A DNA stretch of 64,000 bases from Desulfovibrionaceae bacterium (lineage in GTDB: Bacteria; Desulfobacterota; Desulfovibrionia; Desulfovibrionales; Desulfovibrionaceae). The stretch is taken from NCBI GenBank assembly GCA_029011315.1, contig JAQXLA010000010.1, forward strand, positions 16,253-80,252. Reading direction: 5' to 3'. A model generated the notes under the pieces. The model was not told the DNA's origin. It ran no database searches and saw only the letters and a list, made by a program, of their open reading frames with translations. Positions 20,348 to 30,353 of this stretch are shown one piece after another (positions within the stretch are counted from its first letter, which is position 1; every line of letters begins with the position of its first letter). Position numbers and translations under genes: made by a program.

Positions 20348-23300
20348 CTAAAGTGTCGCCGCCTCTTCAATGACTTCAAAGGCTTCGATGACATCTCCGT
20401 CCTTGATATCGTTGAAATTCTCCAGGCAGATACCGCATTCATATCCCTTCAGGACTTCTCTCACATCATCCTTAAAGCGACGCAAAGACGCAATCTTACC
20501 TGTATAAACAACGACACCGTCGCGGACAAGACGAGCTCCGGCAGTACGGGTGATCTTGCCATCCGTAACGAGACTGCCGGCAATGGCTCCGACTTTCGGC
20601 ACGCTGATGACCTTGCGCACTTCCGCCTGTCCCAAAGCCTGCTCTCGGCTGACAGGAGCAAGAAGCCCCGCCATAGCACTTTTAATCTCATCTACGAGCT
20701 TGTAAATAATATCATAGAATCGAATATCAATACTTTCATGCTCAGCCAAATCGCGAACCTTGGAAGCCGGACGAACATTGAAGCCGATCACAATTGCGTC
20801 AGAAGCCGAAGCCAGAAGAATATCTGATTCTGTGATTGCTCCTGTACCGCCATGAATGATATTGATCTGCACCTTGTCCGTGCTCAGCTTGCGCAACGCT
20901 TCCAAAATGGCTTCCAGAGATCCCTGCACGTCGGCCTTCACCACAAGATTCAGAGCCTTGGCCTCTTCATCATCAGCTCCGGAAGCAAGGAATGTCTCCA
21001 AAGTAACGCGGGTCGCCTTGGCCAGTTCTCTTTCTCTCTGTTTAATAGCACGGCTTTCCGCAATGCGGCGAGCCAGCTTTTCATCGGAGAGACAGATAAA
21101 CTCCTCGCCGGCTTCCGGAACTCCGTCAAAACCCTGCACCTCAACAGGAATGGAAGGTCCGGCTTCACGGGTCTTTCGTCCCTGATCATTAAACATGGCG
21201 CGCACGCGGCCGCTGAAAACACCGCAAACGAAATTATCTCCCTGATGCAGCGTACCTTCCTGAATCAGTACGGTAGCCACAGGTCCGCGTCCCTTATCCA
21301 GCTTTGCCTCCACGATGTGTCCTCGGGCAAGCTTGTCAGGATTGGCTTTCAGTTCCAGAATTTCAGCCTGCAATGCGAGAAGTTCAAGCAAATCATCAAG
21401 ACCTTCCCGTGTCTTCGCCGAAACCTTCGCTACGATGGTGTCTCCGCCCCATTCTTCGGGAACAAGACCGATTTCCGCCAGTTCTCTCAGCACTCTGTCC
21501 GGATTTGCCGTTGGCTTATCCATTTTATTAACGGCTACAAGAATCGGAACACCCGCAGCACGGGAATGGTTCACCGCTTCTCTTGTCTGCTCCATCACGC
21601 CGTCATCCGCCGCCACGACAAGAACCACCAGATCTGTCATCTGCGCGCCTCTGGCTCGCATGGCTGTGAATGCTTCATGACCGGGAGTATCCAGAAACAC
21701 GATTTCACCGCGCTTCGTCGTGACGTGATACGCGCCGATATGCTGCGTGATGCCGCCAGCTTCGCCGCTGGTCACATTGGTTTTGCGAATGGCGTCAAGC
21801 AGAGAAGTTTTGCCGTGGTCAACATGCCCCATGATCGTCACAACCGGAGGACGAAGGCGAAGCTGTTCAGGCTTATCCGGCACAGCATTTGCCAGGTACT
21901 CCTCTTCCATAAAGCCCACATGCTCTACTTCATATCCAAACTCTGACGCCACGACGGCTGCCGTATCGAAATCCAGAGACTTATTAATCGTCGCAATAAT
22001 TCCAAGATTGAACAGAACTTTGATAATTTCTCCGGCTTTCAATCCCATCTGATGCGCCATATCATTGACACGAATGGCCTCTTCCACACGAATTTTTCTC
22101 TTGGCGGCCTTAATGGGCTGCGTCGTAACCGGAGAAGCGGCATGAGCCGACGCCTTTGGACGACGCTTCACGCTGCGCATGCGCGGCATTTCTTCATCAT
22201 CTTCTCTGCGACGACCTCCAAAATCTTCAAAATCCGTATTTCTACGGACATTCTTGTTCCGCTTCTTCTTGCTCTGTCCCTCTCCGGCGAGTGCCGCGGG
22301 GATACCAGCAGGCTGACGGGATCCTCCGCCCGCAGAACGTTGAGGACGAGACGGACGGGAACTTTCCGCATCCCTGTCAAAGCCGTCTCTGCCTTCACCT
22401 CTGCCAGATCCCTGAAAGGAACGGCCGGAAGAACGTGAAGCATCCCGATTTCCTTCGGAACGGGAACGCCCCTCACCACGATTCATGCGTCCGGAATCGG
22501 CACCTTCTCCACGGCGATTATTGAAATCACGACGTTCACGAAAATCTTTTCCAGTGCCTCCCCCATCTCTGAAACGATTTTCCCGAGGATTCTCTCCCGC
22601 AGTAGCCTGAGGAGTCTGCGAGACAGTCTGAGTCTGAGGAGAAGGACGCGAGATAACTCGAACATGTGGGACGGCTGCCTCCTTGCGGGAACGGCGACGT
22701 TCCGCGCCGTCTTCCCTGGCTGATCCGGACCTAACAATCGCCGCTTCTTCCGGAGAAGCGGAAAAAACCGGCGTGCTGCGTTCATGCTTTTTCGCTTCCT
22801 CAGCTTTTCGGGCTTCTTCCCGAGCCGCTGCAGCTTCCTCAGCTTTTCTGGCCTCTTCAGCAAGGCGAGCGGCTTCTTCAGCCAGTCGTTTCTCTTCAGC
22901 AAGCCGAGCTTCTTCAGCGGCCTTAGCCGCTGCAATATCCTCAGGACGGCTGATGATTCTGGCAGGAGCTATCTCCATAGGAGCTCTGCGCGCACGTTTT
23001 CTCGCCGTATTTTTGGCCGCCTGGGCTTTGTCCGGCTTTGATTCTTCAGCAGTCGCCTCCGTTTCGGAGGACTTAGCGGAAACGTCTTCCGCTTCAACAG
23101 TGCCGTTTCCCTCAGCAGCTTTCGAAACAGACTGGCGACGACGGACTATCACTCCTGATCCACGGCGTTCCGTGCCAACAGATCCGACACCGTTCTTCTG
23201 AACTTCAGCCCGAAGACGTCCGGCCTCATTTCCGGTCAGACTGACGCTTTTGCGTACCTGAATATCCAGCCGACGTCCAACTTCGGCCAGCTCTTCGGCT

Positions 23301-23353
23301 TTAATGCCGAGTTCTCTGGCAAGATCTCCCGCTTTTATCTTTTCTTCACTCAT
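20348..23353 (-). CDS. infB: translation initiation factor IF-2
   Basis: 1001 aa; [45 protein letters not shown]; long charged N-terminal linker. Confidence 0.98.
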   Translation of the reverse strand: MSEEKIKAGDLARELGIKAEELAEVGRRLDIQVRKSVSLTGNEAGRLRAEVQKNGVGSVGTERRGSGVIVRRRQSVSKAAEGNGTVEAEDVSAKSSETEATAEESKPDKAQAAKNTARKRARRAPMEIAPARIISRPEDIAAAKAAEEARLAEEKRLAEEAARLAEEARKAEEAAAAREEARKAEEAKKHERSTPVFSASPEEAAIVRSGSAREDGAERRRSRKEAAVPHVRVISRPSPQTQTVSQTPQATAGENPRENRFRDGGGTGKDFRERRDFNNRRGEGADSGRMNRGEGRSRSEGNRDASRSSGRSFQGSGRGEGRDGFDRDAESSRPSRPQRSAGGGSRQPAGIPAALAGEGQSKKKRNKNVRRNTDFEDFGGRRREDDEEMPRMRSVKRRPKASAHAASPVTTQPIKAAKRKIRVEEAIRVNDMAHQMGLKAGEIIKVLFNLGIIATINKSLDFDTAAVVASEFGYEVEHVGFMEEEYLANAVPDKPEQLRLRPPVVTIMGHVDHGKTSLLDAIRKTNVTSGEAGGITQHIGAYHVTTKRGEIVFLDTPGHEAFTAMRARGAQMTDLVVLVVAADDGVMEQTREAVNHSRAAGVPILVAVNKMDKPTANPDRVLRELAEIGLVPEEWGGDTIVAKVSAKTREGLDDLLELLALQAEILELKANPDKLARGHIVEAKLDKGRGPVATVLIQEGTLHQGDNFVCGVFSGRVRAMFNDQGRKTREAGPSIPVEVQGFDGVPEAGEEFICLSDEKLARRIAESRAIKQRERELAKATRVTLETFLASGADDEEAKALNLVVKADVQGSLEAILEALRKLSTDKVQINIIHGGTGAITESDILLASASDAIVIGFNVRPASKVRDLAEHESIDIRFYDIIYKLVDEIKSAMAGLLAPVSREQALGQAEVRKVISVPKVGAIAGSLVTDGKITRTAGARLVRDGVVVYTGKIASLRRFKDDVREVLKGYECGICLENFNDIKDGDVIEAFEVIEEAATL

Positions 23354-23580
23354 GCGTTTTTCTTCCTTCCCCCGCGATTCCGTCCAGACGGAGGACGGCG
23401 CCGCCGAAATTTTTCAAGACATTCTCCGCTTGCACAGACATAAAAACCTCTTCCCTGAGCCGTCTGTCCGGCATCGGATTCAAAGGACTCTCCGTCAGCT
23501 GACGGTACGAAACGGTGCAGTTCCCATTTCGGAAAATGCCGTCTGCATACGGCGCACATTCTCATCGGCACATGCTTCAC
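23350..23580 (-). CDS. YlxR family (DUF448) protein
   Basis: [19 protein letters not shown]...[19 protein letters not shown]; between nusA and infB. Confidence 0.88.
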   Translation of the reverse strand: MKHVPMRMCAVCRRHFPKWELHRFVPSADGESFESDAGQTAQGRGFYVCASGECLEKFRRRRPPSGRNRGGRKKNA

Positions 23581-24836
23581 TCTTCGGCATTCTCCGTATT
23601 CCCGGCAGGCCGATCCCGATACAGATTAATGGCCATGCGCAGTTCTTCGATTTTTTTCGCAGACAGCCCAAGTCTCTCACCAAGATCATCGTCCGAAGCC
23701 GCATCAATCCGATCCAGAGACGTATACCCAGCCTTTTCAAACATGTCCTCAGGAAGATTGACCACCTTCGCCGCCGAAGCAATAAAAGCATCAATCTTCG
23801 CATCAGATTCCTTGATAATATTGATCTTCATGCCAAGCAGCGTTGCAGCCAGGCGAGTATTCTGTCCGCGTACGCCAATGGCACCTGTCAGCTGGCTTTC
23901 AGGAACCACGACTTCAAGCTGAGTTTTGCCGTCTTCTTCGACCGTGCGGATACGAGAAACCACAGCAGGAGCGAGGGCGTTTCTGGCATAGACGGAAATA
24001 TCGGAACTCCATACGACGATATCAATGCGCTCTCCATGCAGCTCCTGCACAATATTCTGAATGCGGGATCCGCGTACGCCAACGCAGGAGCCAACAGCAT
24101 CGACATCTCTGTCTCTGGAAAAAACAGCCACTTTTGCACGGCGACCCGGATCTCTGGCAACATTAATAATCTGCACAATTCCGTCATCCACTTCGGGAAT
24201 CTCTCGTTTGAAAAGCGCAATCATATATTCACGTCCAGCCCGAGAAAGAACTATCTGAGGGCTGCGCCCGTCATTGCGTACCTCCTTGATGACTGCCTGA
24301 ATCCGCTGATCTCTGCCGAAATGCTCTCCGGGGATCTGTTCACTTTCCGGCAGAATTGCTTCCGCACGTCCGTTTAAATTGACAATGATATTCCGACGAT
24401 CCCGACGCTGCGGCACGCCGATAACGATTTCGCCGACGCGCTTGACATATTCATCATAAATGCTTTTCTGCTCAGCTTCGTGCATACGCTGAATAATAAC
24501 CTGCTTGGCAGATTGAGCGGCAATACGGCCGAGATCCTCAACTTTCAGAGGAAATCCCATTTCATCATTGAGCTGTACGCCAGGATCCAATTTCAGAGCC
24601 TGCTCCAGAGTGACTTCTCTGTCAGGATCCTGAACCGTTTCGACAACGACCTTGAACTGAAAAACCTTTATTTCTCCTGTATCGTCATCATACGTCACTT
24701 CAATATCTATGCGTTCGCCATATTTCCTCAGAACGGACATTTCCACGGCAGCCTCAAGAGTCTCAATGAGCGTCGCCTTATCGATTCCCCGATCTTTGCA
24801 GATTTGATCAATGGTTTTCTTCAATTCCAGATTCAT
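23577..24836 (-). CDS. nusA: transcription termination/antitermination factor NusA
   Basis: S1/KH arrangement; VGSCVGVRGSRIQNIVQELHGERIDIVVWS. Confidence 0.97.
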   Translation of the reverse strand: MNLELKKTIDQICKDRGIDKATLIETLEAAVEMSVLRKYGERIDIEVTYDDDTGEIKVFQFKVVVETVQDPDREVTLEQALKLDPGVQLNDEMGFPLKVEDLGRIAAQSAKQVIIQRMHEAEQKSIYDEYVKRVGEIVIGVPQRRDRRNIIVNLNGRAEAILPESEQIPGEHFGRDQRIQAVIKEVRNDGRSPQIVLSRAGREYMIALFKREIPEVDDGIVQIINVARDPGRRAKVAVFSRDRDVDAVGSCVGVRGSRIQNIVQELHGERIDIVVWSSDISVYARNALAPAVVSRIRTVEEDGKTQLEVVVPESQLTGAIGVRGQNTRLAATLLGMKINIIKESDAKIDAFIASAAKVVNLPEDMFEKAGYTSLDRIDAASDDDLGERLGLSAKKIEELRMAINLYRDRPAGNTENAEE

Positions 24837-25479
24837 GCTCTACCTCCGCCGGCTTTTCTTTAAGAGTATTGGCCTTCCGGCCTTTTTTCTGCTGAGATCC
24901 GTTCTTTTTTCCGGGTTCAGGGAAATGATGCACAAGCCTGGCACGCCGTACGTTTTCCCATGCCAGAGAAACTGTTTCTGGCTGCTCGGCAAGGCGATTT
25001 TCCTCAGCGATGCGCAGTATCAGGGATTCTCCGTCAAGCTTTTCCAAAATTCCCGTAAAATGTCTGCGCCCGTACCACGCATCAGGCGCTTGAAAAAGCG
25101 TTATATCAAGTTCCCGGCCAATATAGGAAGCAAGCTGATCCAAACGGAAAAACGTCCGCTCCAGTCCTGGCGAAGATACTTCCAGTGTCCATCTGGAACT
25201 GAACAGATCCTCCACTTCCAATGCCAGTCCAAGCATTCGCGACAGTTTTTCGCACTGTCCTATGCTGACACCGCCCTGAGATTCCGTCCCCTGCATGATG
25301 ATGCTATCTTCGGCAGGATCTTCATCTGCTTCAAGGGAAATATCGGGATGGGCATCAACAAAGAAACGGACTACCGGAACTCCCTGCCCGATAATTTCAA
25401 CTCCCCAGACCTTCAATCCTAACGACTCCGCAAGAGGTTCCGCGAGAGAGGTCAGCCGTGCGGCAAGCGATTCACTCAT
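24808..25479 (-). CDS. rimP: ribosome maturation factor RimP
   Basis: ESLGLKVWGVEI, GGVSIGQCEKLSRMLGLALE, YTLEVSSPGLERTF-like WTLEVSSPGLERTFF; upstream of nusA. Confidence 0.93.
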   Translation of the reverse strand: MSESLAARLTSLAEPLAESLGLKVWGVEIIGQGVPVVRFFVDAHPDISLEADEDPAEDSIIMQGTESQGGVSIGQCEKLSRMLGLALEVEDLFSSRWTLEVSSPGLERTFFRLDQLASYIGRELDITLFQAPDAWYGRRHFTGILEKLDGESLILRIAEENRLAEQPETVSLAWENVRRARLVHHFPEPGKKNGSQQKKGRKANTLKEKPAEVEHESGIEENH

Positions 25480-25537
25480 AGATCAACGAATCCGTCCGCA
25501 CTTCACGTGCGGCATTAATTTTATTTTTATTTCAGCA

Positions 25538-25565
25538 TAAAAAAAGGGGGCCTGAAAGGCCACCC
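25538..25565 (-). terminator. strong intrinsic terminator in the rimP-nusA leader
   Basis: Reverse strand GGGGTGGCC-TTTCA-GGCCCCC-TTTTTTT. Confidence 0.8.
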
Positions 25566-25622
25566 CAGCTAAGCCGTCTCATTACGGCTGAACAGGAGAA
25601 CAGATTCCAAGAATCTGTTTCA
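25539..25622 (-). ncRNA. candidate structured leader / attenuator or small RNA upstream of rimP-nusA-infB
   Basis: Reverse strand after promoter: CTGAA..AACAGATTC-TTG-GAATCTGTT..TTCAG, then GCCGT-AATGAG-ACGGC, then terminator hairpin and T7. Confidence 0.5.
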
Positions 25623-25627
25623 GGAAA

Positions 25628-25657
25628 AGAATAGGCTATTTTTATGGCATCTGTCAA
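25628..25657 (-). promoter_or_regulatory. sigma70-type promoter upstream of rimP-nusA leader
   Basis: Reverse strand TTGACA (25652-25657), 18-nt spacer, TATTCT (25628-25633). Confidence 0.7.
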
Positions 25658-25693
25658 GACTGCCGTCCAGACAGAAAAATTTATAGAGATGAA

Positions 25694-25719
25694 CAGGAAT
25701 CCGCCTTCCGGCGGATTCC
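25694..25719 (-). terminator. hairpin downstream of zinc-ribbon protein gene
   Basis: Reverse strand GAATCCGCCGGAAGGCGGATTC; weak T tract. Confidence 0.5.
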
Positions 25720-25729
25720 CAATGAGTTT

Positions 25730-26614
25730 CTACTGATTCCGAACGGGGACAGAGGCCGCAACAACTTTTACATTGTAATTTACAGCTTCCGCAGGTGCTC
25801 TGTAAAACACGACCATGAACGGCACCTGTCCGCCGGGATGCACATTCGTATTGTTTGCCAGAACATCAATCCTGTTGGTAAGCAAAGTCTCTATTTCCTG
25901 CTCCGACAAAACACGAAGCTGGAACGGCGTAATAACCGTTCCGGCGATCTGGGTCTTCGCAATCAAAACCCGGCCGTCCTTATCCATCAGACTGGCTTCC
26001 ACCCGAATATTTTCACGGGGCGAAGAGGCATTGTTCATTAATGTCCCTTCTACCACACAGATATCGCCGCATTTTTCATTCTTGATGCTGCTTTGCTTTG
26101 CTGTAATGCCAATATCACGAATCAGTTCCTGCGACGATATTCCGCTATTGGCTCCAGCTTTCAGATTCAGCATGACCTTGACGGAGTCCAGATAAGACGT
26201 CTGCGTCCAAAGCCACCAGGAACCTCCTCCCAGAGCACAGAGGATGATTAAGGCCGCAAGCCATCCAAAACCGGAGCTTTTTGGCGCAGGCGGCATACGG
26301 AGCTCTCCATTTTTCACAGCACAGCTCTCATTGTCCGCAGCCTCCTCTCCAGGCATTCGAAGCGTTCCGGAATCATTCCTCTCAGCAACAGGCTGCGTCT
26401 GCAGTGCCGAATTCACGGGAAAAGAATCCTGCTGCCCCCCTTTTTCTTCCCGGTCTGAAACGGGCTGAGAGAGGTTTTCCGTTTCTTCCAGGACAAAGAC
26501 ATGCTTGCAGACTGAACAGCGAAGCCTTGCACCTGGCCTGGCAACATTTTCTGGCAGCTTAAAGACCGTACTGCATTTCGGACATGCAATTTTTCTCATA
26601 AACATATCTCTCAT
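25730..26614 (-). CDS. MJ0042/zinc-ribbon domain membrane protein (DUF3426-like)
   Basis: MRKIACPKCSTVFKLPENVARPGARLRCSVCKHVFVL; TM segment; C-terminal NNASSPRENIRVEASLMDKDGRVLIAKTQIAGTVITPFQL. Confidence 0.8.
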   Translation of the reverse strand: MRDMFMRKIACPKCSTVFKLPENVARPGARLRCSVCKHVFVLEETENLSQPVSDREEKGGQQDSFPVNSALQTQPVAERNDSGTLRMPGEEAADNESCAVKNGELRMPPAPKSSGFGWLAALIILCALGGGSWWLWTQTSYLDSVKVMLNLKAGANSGISSQELIRDIGITAKQSSIKNEKCGDICVVEGTLMNNASSPRENIRVEASLMDKDGRVLIAKTQIAGTVITPFQLRVLSEQEIETLLTNRIDVLANNTNVHPGGQVPFMVVFYRAPAEAVNYNVKVVAASVPVRNQ

Positions 26615-26677
26615 TATCTTAAAAGATTAGGGTATTCCGCCGTTGGCTCCAAAGACCTTGACGACATGACACAGACA

Positions 26678-26696
26678 ACATGTCTGCCAGACATGT
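26678..26696. promoter_or_regulatory. 19-bp perfect palindrome (candidate operator or leader hairpin)
   Basis: ACATGTCTG-C-CAGACATGT, upstream of 25730..26614 and downstream of promoter-like TTGACC-N17-TACTTT. Confidence 0.4.
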
Positions 26697-26760
26697 CCCC
26701 TCTACATTGAAAAACGCTATGAAAGTACGTTACATCGCTCTCATGGTCAACAGCCGTTTT

Positions 26761-27243
26761 TCATGACAGACGCCTGGCAACGGCAAATTCATCGCAATCC
26801 GGAAATTTCGGACAGTGAATGCAATCCATCCAGACTTTTTGAGGCAGAATATCCTTGCTTACTTCTTCAAAGCCAAGAGCCTGAAAAAAAGCCAGCTGAT
26901 AGGTCAGCGCGAAAACGCGATCAATGCCAAGACTTTTTGCTTCATCAAGACAGGTATTGACAATCTGTCTTCCGCATCCTCTGCGCCGAATCTTTGGATC
27001 AAGAGCCAGAGAACGCACTTCGCACAGGTTGTCCCAGATAATTGCCAACGCGCAGCATCCGACAATGGATCCATCCTGCTCCGCCACATAAAAATCGCGC
27101 AAATGTCCGTACAAATCCGAAAGAGAACGAGGCATTAAAACCTGATCCGCAGAACAGGTCAGCAACAGACCATGAATAGCCCGGATATCGTGCATCCGAG
27201 CCTTGCGCACCACAATATTCAGTGCCGAACATACATTGCTCAT
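26761..27243 (-). CDS. GNAT N-acetyltransferase, short ArgA-like
   Basis: VRKARMHDIRAIHGLL, LCEVRSLALDPKIRRRGCGRQIVNTCLDEAKSLGIDRVFALTYQLAFFQALGFEEVSKDILPQKVWMDCIHCPKFPDCDE. Confidence 0.85.
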   Translation of the reverse strand: MSNVCSALNIVVRKARMHDIRAIHGLLLTCSADQVLMPRSLSDLYGHLRDFYVAEQDGSIVGCCALAIIWDNLCEVRSLALDPKIRRRGCGRQIVNTCLDEAKSLGIDRVFALTYQLAFFQALGFEEVSKDILPQKVWMDCIHCPKFPDCDEFAVARRLS

Positions 27244-27770
27244 TGAACATCCCGTTGATTTCGCCTGATCGATTCATCAAGAAAATCGCGCAGCCCGTCA
27301 GCATCCAGCACCCCGGAAGCGGCATGGACTGCCGTTCCCGACGCATCATATATTCTGTTGTAGGGAATGGTAACAAAACCGGTTTTACGCGCCACAGAAG
27401 ATTCAGCGAGCCATACCGGATACGTAATAGCAGATTTCTGCACAAACGAACGCATGGCATTCGCATCTTCATCCAGGGAAATCCCGATAATCATCAGATC
27501 TTCAGGAGAATATTCCCTGCGAATCCGAATCAGATCCTGAATTTCCATGCGGCATGGCGGACACCACGAAGCGAAATAGTTGATGAGAACGATCCTTCCC
27601 CGAGCACTCTGCACAACGGATTCAATCTCTTCATAGGACAAGGCACGTTGAGAATCCGCATTTTCTCCAAAGGCATCAGTGGCTCCGGCATGCCCCAGCA
27701 TGATGAGCAAAAACAGCGCTACTGCAACAAGCTTCCGGAACAATCCGCACATAGACTCAGGCCTCCGCAT
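27240..27770 (-). CDS. TlpA-like thioredoxin-fold protein (periplasmic)
   Basis: Signal-like N-terminus; IVLINYFASWCPPCRMEIQDLIRI. Confidence 0.88.
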   Translation of the reverse strand: MRRPESMCGLFRKLVAVALFLLIMLGHAGATDAFGENADSQRALSYEEIESVVQSARGRIVLINYFASWCPPCRMEIQDLIRIRREYSPEDLMIIGISLDEDANAMRSFVQKSAITYPVWLAESSVARKTGFVTIPYNRIYDASGTAVHAASGVLDADGLRDFLDESIRRNQRDVQ

Positions 27771-30189
27771 TCCGCACCAGCATCTGCGCCACCCGTACGG
27801 CCTCTACAGCATTGGAAGAATAAAATGCGCCGATTTTTTCAGCGTATGCTCCGGTTACCACGGCTCCGCCGATCATCACGGGAATATCCAGATGCCTTTT
27901 TCGCAATTCCATCAATGTTTCCGGCATCCTGGTCATCGTCGTCGTCATCAGGGCGGAAAGGCACACGAGTGACGCCTTTCTGGTTTCCGCTTCCGCCGCA
28001 ATGACTTCGGCTTTGACATCCTTGCCGAGATCGACGACATCAAAGCCATGATTGCCAAGCATCAAGCCTACAATATTTTTTCCGATATCATGAATATCCC
28101 CTTCAACTGTCGCTAAAATAGCGACTGGCCTGGCTTCGCCCCCGCTTCTTTTTGCAAGAATCGGCCTCAGCGTTTCAAATGCGTCTTTCATCGTTTCCGC
28201 AGAACGCAAAAGCTGCGGCAGAAAATATTCTCTTCTCTCATATCGGCATCCGACTTCGTTAATAGCCGGAATCAACGTCTCCTGAACGATCTGAAATGGA
28301 TCGCGCCCTGACTTCAATTCCCTGTCCAGAAGCGCAGGCATGCCATCACGATCTCCGACGAGCACCGCATCACCCAATGTCTCTGCAGTATGAGATACAC
28401 TCTGGCCGGAAGAGGCTTTCGATTCAGACCCGCCTCCGGAAGGTTTCCAATTCGCATACGACGCAACAAAGCGCTCTGCCCTATCGTCCCGACAGCAAAG
28501 AACATTGGACGCTGCCACAATTTCTCGCAGTCGCACGCTGGACGGATTGGCAATACAGGCTGAAAGTCCGGCACCTGCGGACATCGCAAGAAAACTCGTA
28601 TTGATAAGATCTCTGGCAGGCAGCCCGAATGAGATGTTCGACAGCCCCATTACCGTAGGCAAGCCGTTTTTCCGACACCACTGTATCGTTTTCAGCCCCT
28701 CCTCTGCAGCCTGCGGCATAGAAGCTACTGACAGAGCCAGAACGTCAACAAGTATCAGTCTCCGGGGAATGCCGAGTGATTCAGCCCTGTTCAGCAGTTC
28801 CTCAATAATGGCAATGCGATCTGCGGAAGAAACAGGAAGCTTTTTGCCTTTCAGCGGAAGGAGAATAAATGGCGCACCCCACTGACGGCAAAGAGGAGCC
28901 ATGCGCTCCATACGATCGCCCTCTCCGCTGATGGAATTGACGAGGGGCGATCCGGGCACAAGAGGCAGGGACAATTCCATAGCGGCAGCCGAAGAAGAAT
29001 CAAGACTGAGAGGAACTGCGTGGCGTTCTGTAAGACGGAGAACGATTTCCGGCAGCATCCGGGTTTCATCTACCAACGGATCTCCGACGTTCACATCAAG
29101 CAGGGAAGCCCCCAATGCGATCTGATCCGCAGCCATTTGCATGGCCAGAGAAAAGATGCCGGACTGGAGCTCTGCCTGCAATGCCTTTTTCCCTGTAGGA
29201 TTCAGGCGTTCTCCAATGATCGCAATAGGCGAAGAACCGCCTATACGCACCATTTCTGAACGGGAGGTCAGCACAATGCTGTTCCCCTCCGAGACGGACA
29301 GCGGACGGCCTTCCCTGCCGTGTATTGCAGCCGACAGAGCTGCAATGTGCGCAGGCGTCGTACCACAACACCCCCCAAGAAGACTTACGCCCTCATCTGC
29401 AAACTCCGCAGTCTGTTCCGCAAAGGCTTCGGGACTGAGACGGAAAACCGTTTTATCGCCGTCCAATTCCGGCAATCCGGCATTTGGTTCTGCCAGAACG
29501 GCAATTCCCGCTTCCCGACAGACCGATAGAAGACGGCGAATAACCGGTTTCATGCCTTCGGGGCCGACACCGCAGTTTGTGCCAATACCGTCAACCCCCA
29601 TATTGGCCATGGTCTCAGCCATGATTTCCGGAGTCGTCCCCGTCAAACTCACACCATCTTCAAATGTCATTGACACCAGAACCGGCAAATCGCTCTCAGC
29701 CCGCACGGCTGCGACAGCCAGTCGCATTTCAGCGAGATCAAACTGCGTTTCGATAAGAAAAAGATCAACGCCACCCTGAAGCAGTCCGCGAGCCTGCTCG
29801 CGATAAGCCTCATACAGATCGGCAGCATCGACATCTCCAAGGGGCCTGGCAAAATGTCCCGTCGGCCCCATATCCCCCGCAACCCATACTTTGCGCCCCG
29901 CTTCGGAAGCCGCCTCTCTGGCAATTTCCGCCATACGGCAGGAAAAGCTCCGGGGATCCAGATCATTCGGAAGCTTAAACCGCGTTCCTCCAAACGTCGC
30001 TGTCAGAATGATATCCGATCCGGAGCGGATATATTCACGATGAACGCCCTGCAGAATATCCGGACGATCAAGACAGAAGCGCTCCGGCGATGCTCCGGGA
30101 GGAAGCCCTCTGGACTGAAGCATGGTTCCCATACCGCCATCAAGCAGAAGAATGCGTCCAGAGCGCAGAATACTGCGGAAATCATTCAT
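27757..30189 (-). CDS. metH: cobalamin-dependent methionine synthase, short form without reactivation domain
   Basis: Hcy domain GTNCGVGPE, LLGGCCGTTPAHIAAL; pterin domain; B12 domain EGDIHDIGKNIVGLMLGNHGFDVVDLGKDV; ends at residue 810. Confidence 0.92.
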   Translation of the reverse strand: MNDFRSILRSGRILLLDGGMGTMLQSRGLPPGASPERFCLDRPDILQGVHREYIRSGSDIILTATFGGTRFKLPNDLDPRSFSCRMAEIAREAASEAGRKVWVAGDMGPTGHFARPLGDVDAADLYEAYREQARGLLQGGVDLFLIETQFDLAEMRLAVAAVRAESDLPVLVSMTFEDGVSLTGTTPEIMAETMANMGVDGIGTNCGVGPEGMKPVIRRLLSVCREAGIAVLAEPNAGLPELDGDKTVFRLSPEAFAEQTAEFADEGVSLLGGCCGTTPAHIAALSAAIHGREGRPLSVSEGNSIVLTSRSEMVRIGGSSPIAIIGERLNPTGKKALQAELQSGIFSLAMQMAADQIALGASLLDVNVGDPLVDETRMLPEIVLRLTERHAVPLSLDSSSAAAMELSLPLVPGSPLVNSISGEGDRMERMAPLCRQWGAPFILLPLKGKKLPVSSADRIAIIEELLNRAESLGIPRRLILVDVLALSVASMPQAAEEGLKTIQWCRKNGLPTVMGLSNISFGLPARDLINTSFLAMSAGAGLSACIANPSSVRLREIVAASNVLCCRDDRAERFVASYANWKPSGGGSESKASSGQSVSHTAETLGDAVLVGDRDGMPALLDRELKSGRDPFQIVQETLIPAINEVGCRYERREYFLPQLLRSAETMKDAFETLRPILAKRSGGEARPVAILATVEGDIHDIGKNIVGLMLGNHGFDVVDLGKDVKAEVIAAEAETRKASLVCLSALMTTTMTRMPETLMELRKRHLDIPVMIGGAVVTGAYAEKIGAFYSSNAVEAVRVAQMLVRNAEA

Positions 30190-30353
30190 GTTTCCACTCC
30201 TTCATCCTTATATTTGTAAGCTAACAGGGACTGAAGTTGCCCGATGCTTCCGGCAAGAATCGCTTGCCTTTCACTGTTGAGTGCTACACAATAAGACAAC
30301 CGCAGGTCATCCGACAGGCGGCAAAGCTTTTACACTCCCTTGAGAGTCCCCTC

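Noticed and set aside
20852-21946. 364-aa plus-strand ORF antisense to infB
   Set aside because: Shadow of the IF-2 GTPase domain.
22783-22935. Repetitive sequence within infB
   Set aside because: Encodes the usual Ala/Glu/Lys-rich IF-2 N-terminal linker ([15 protein letters not shown]); ordinary low complexity, not a mobile or CRISPR repeat.
23304-24377. 357-aa plus-strand ORF antisense to ylxR/nusA
   Set aside because: Spans two well-supported opposite-strand genes; shadow ORF.
30261-30287. Possible CIRCE (HrcA) operator upstream of rpoH: GAGTGCTAC half-site inside the promoter-like TTGCCT-N17-CACAAT
   Set aside because: The right half matches 8/9 of the consensus, but the left half (CGCTTGCCT versus TTAGCACTC) does not, so a full CIRCE element is not supported.
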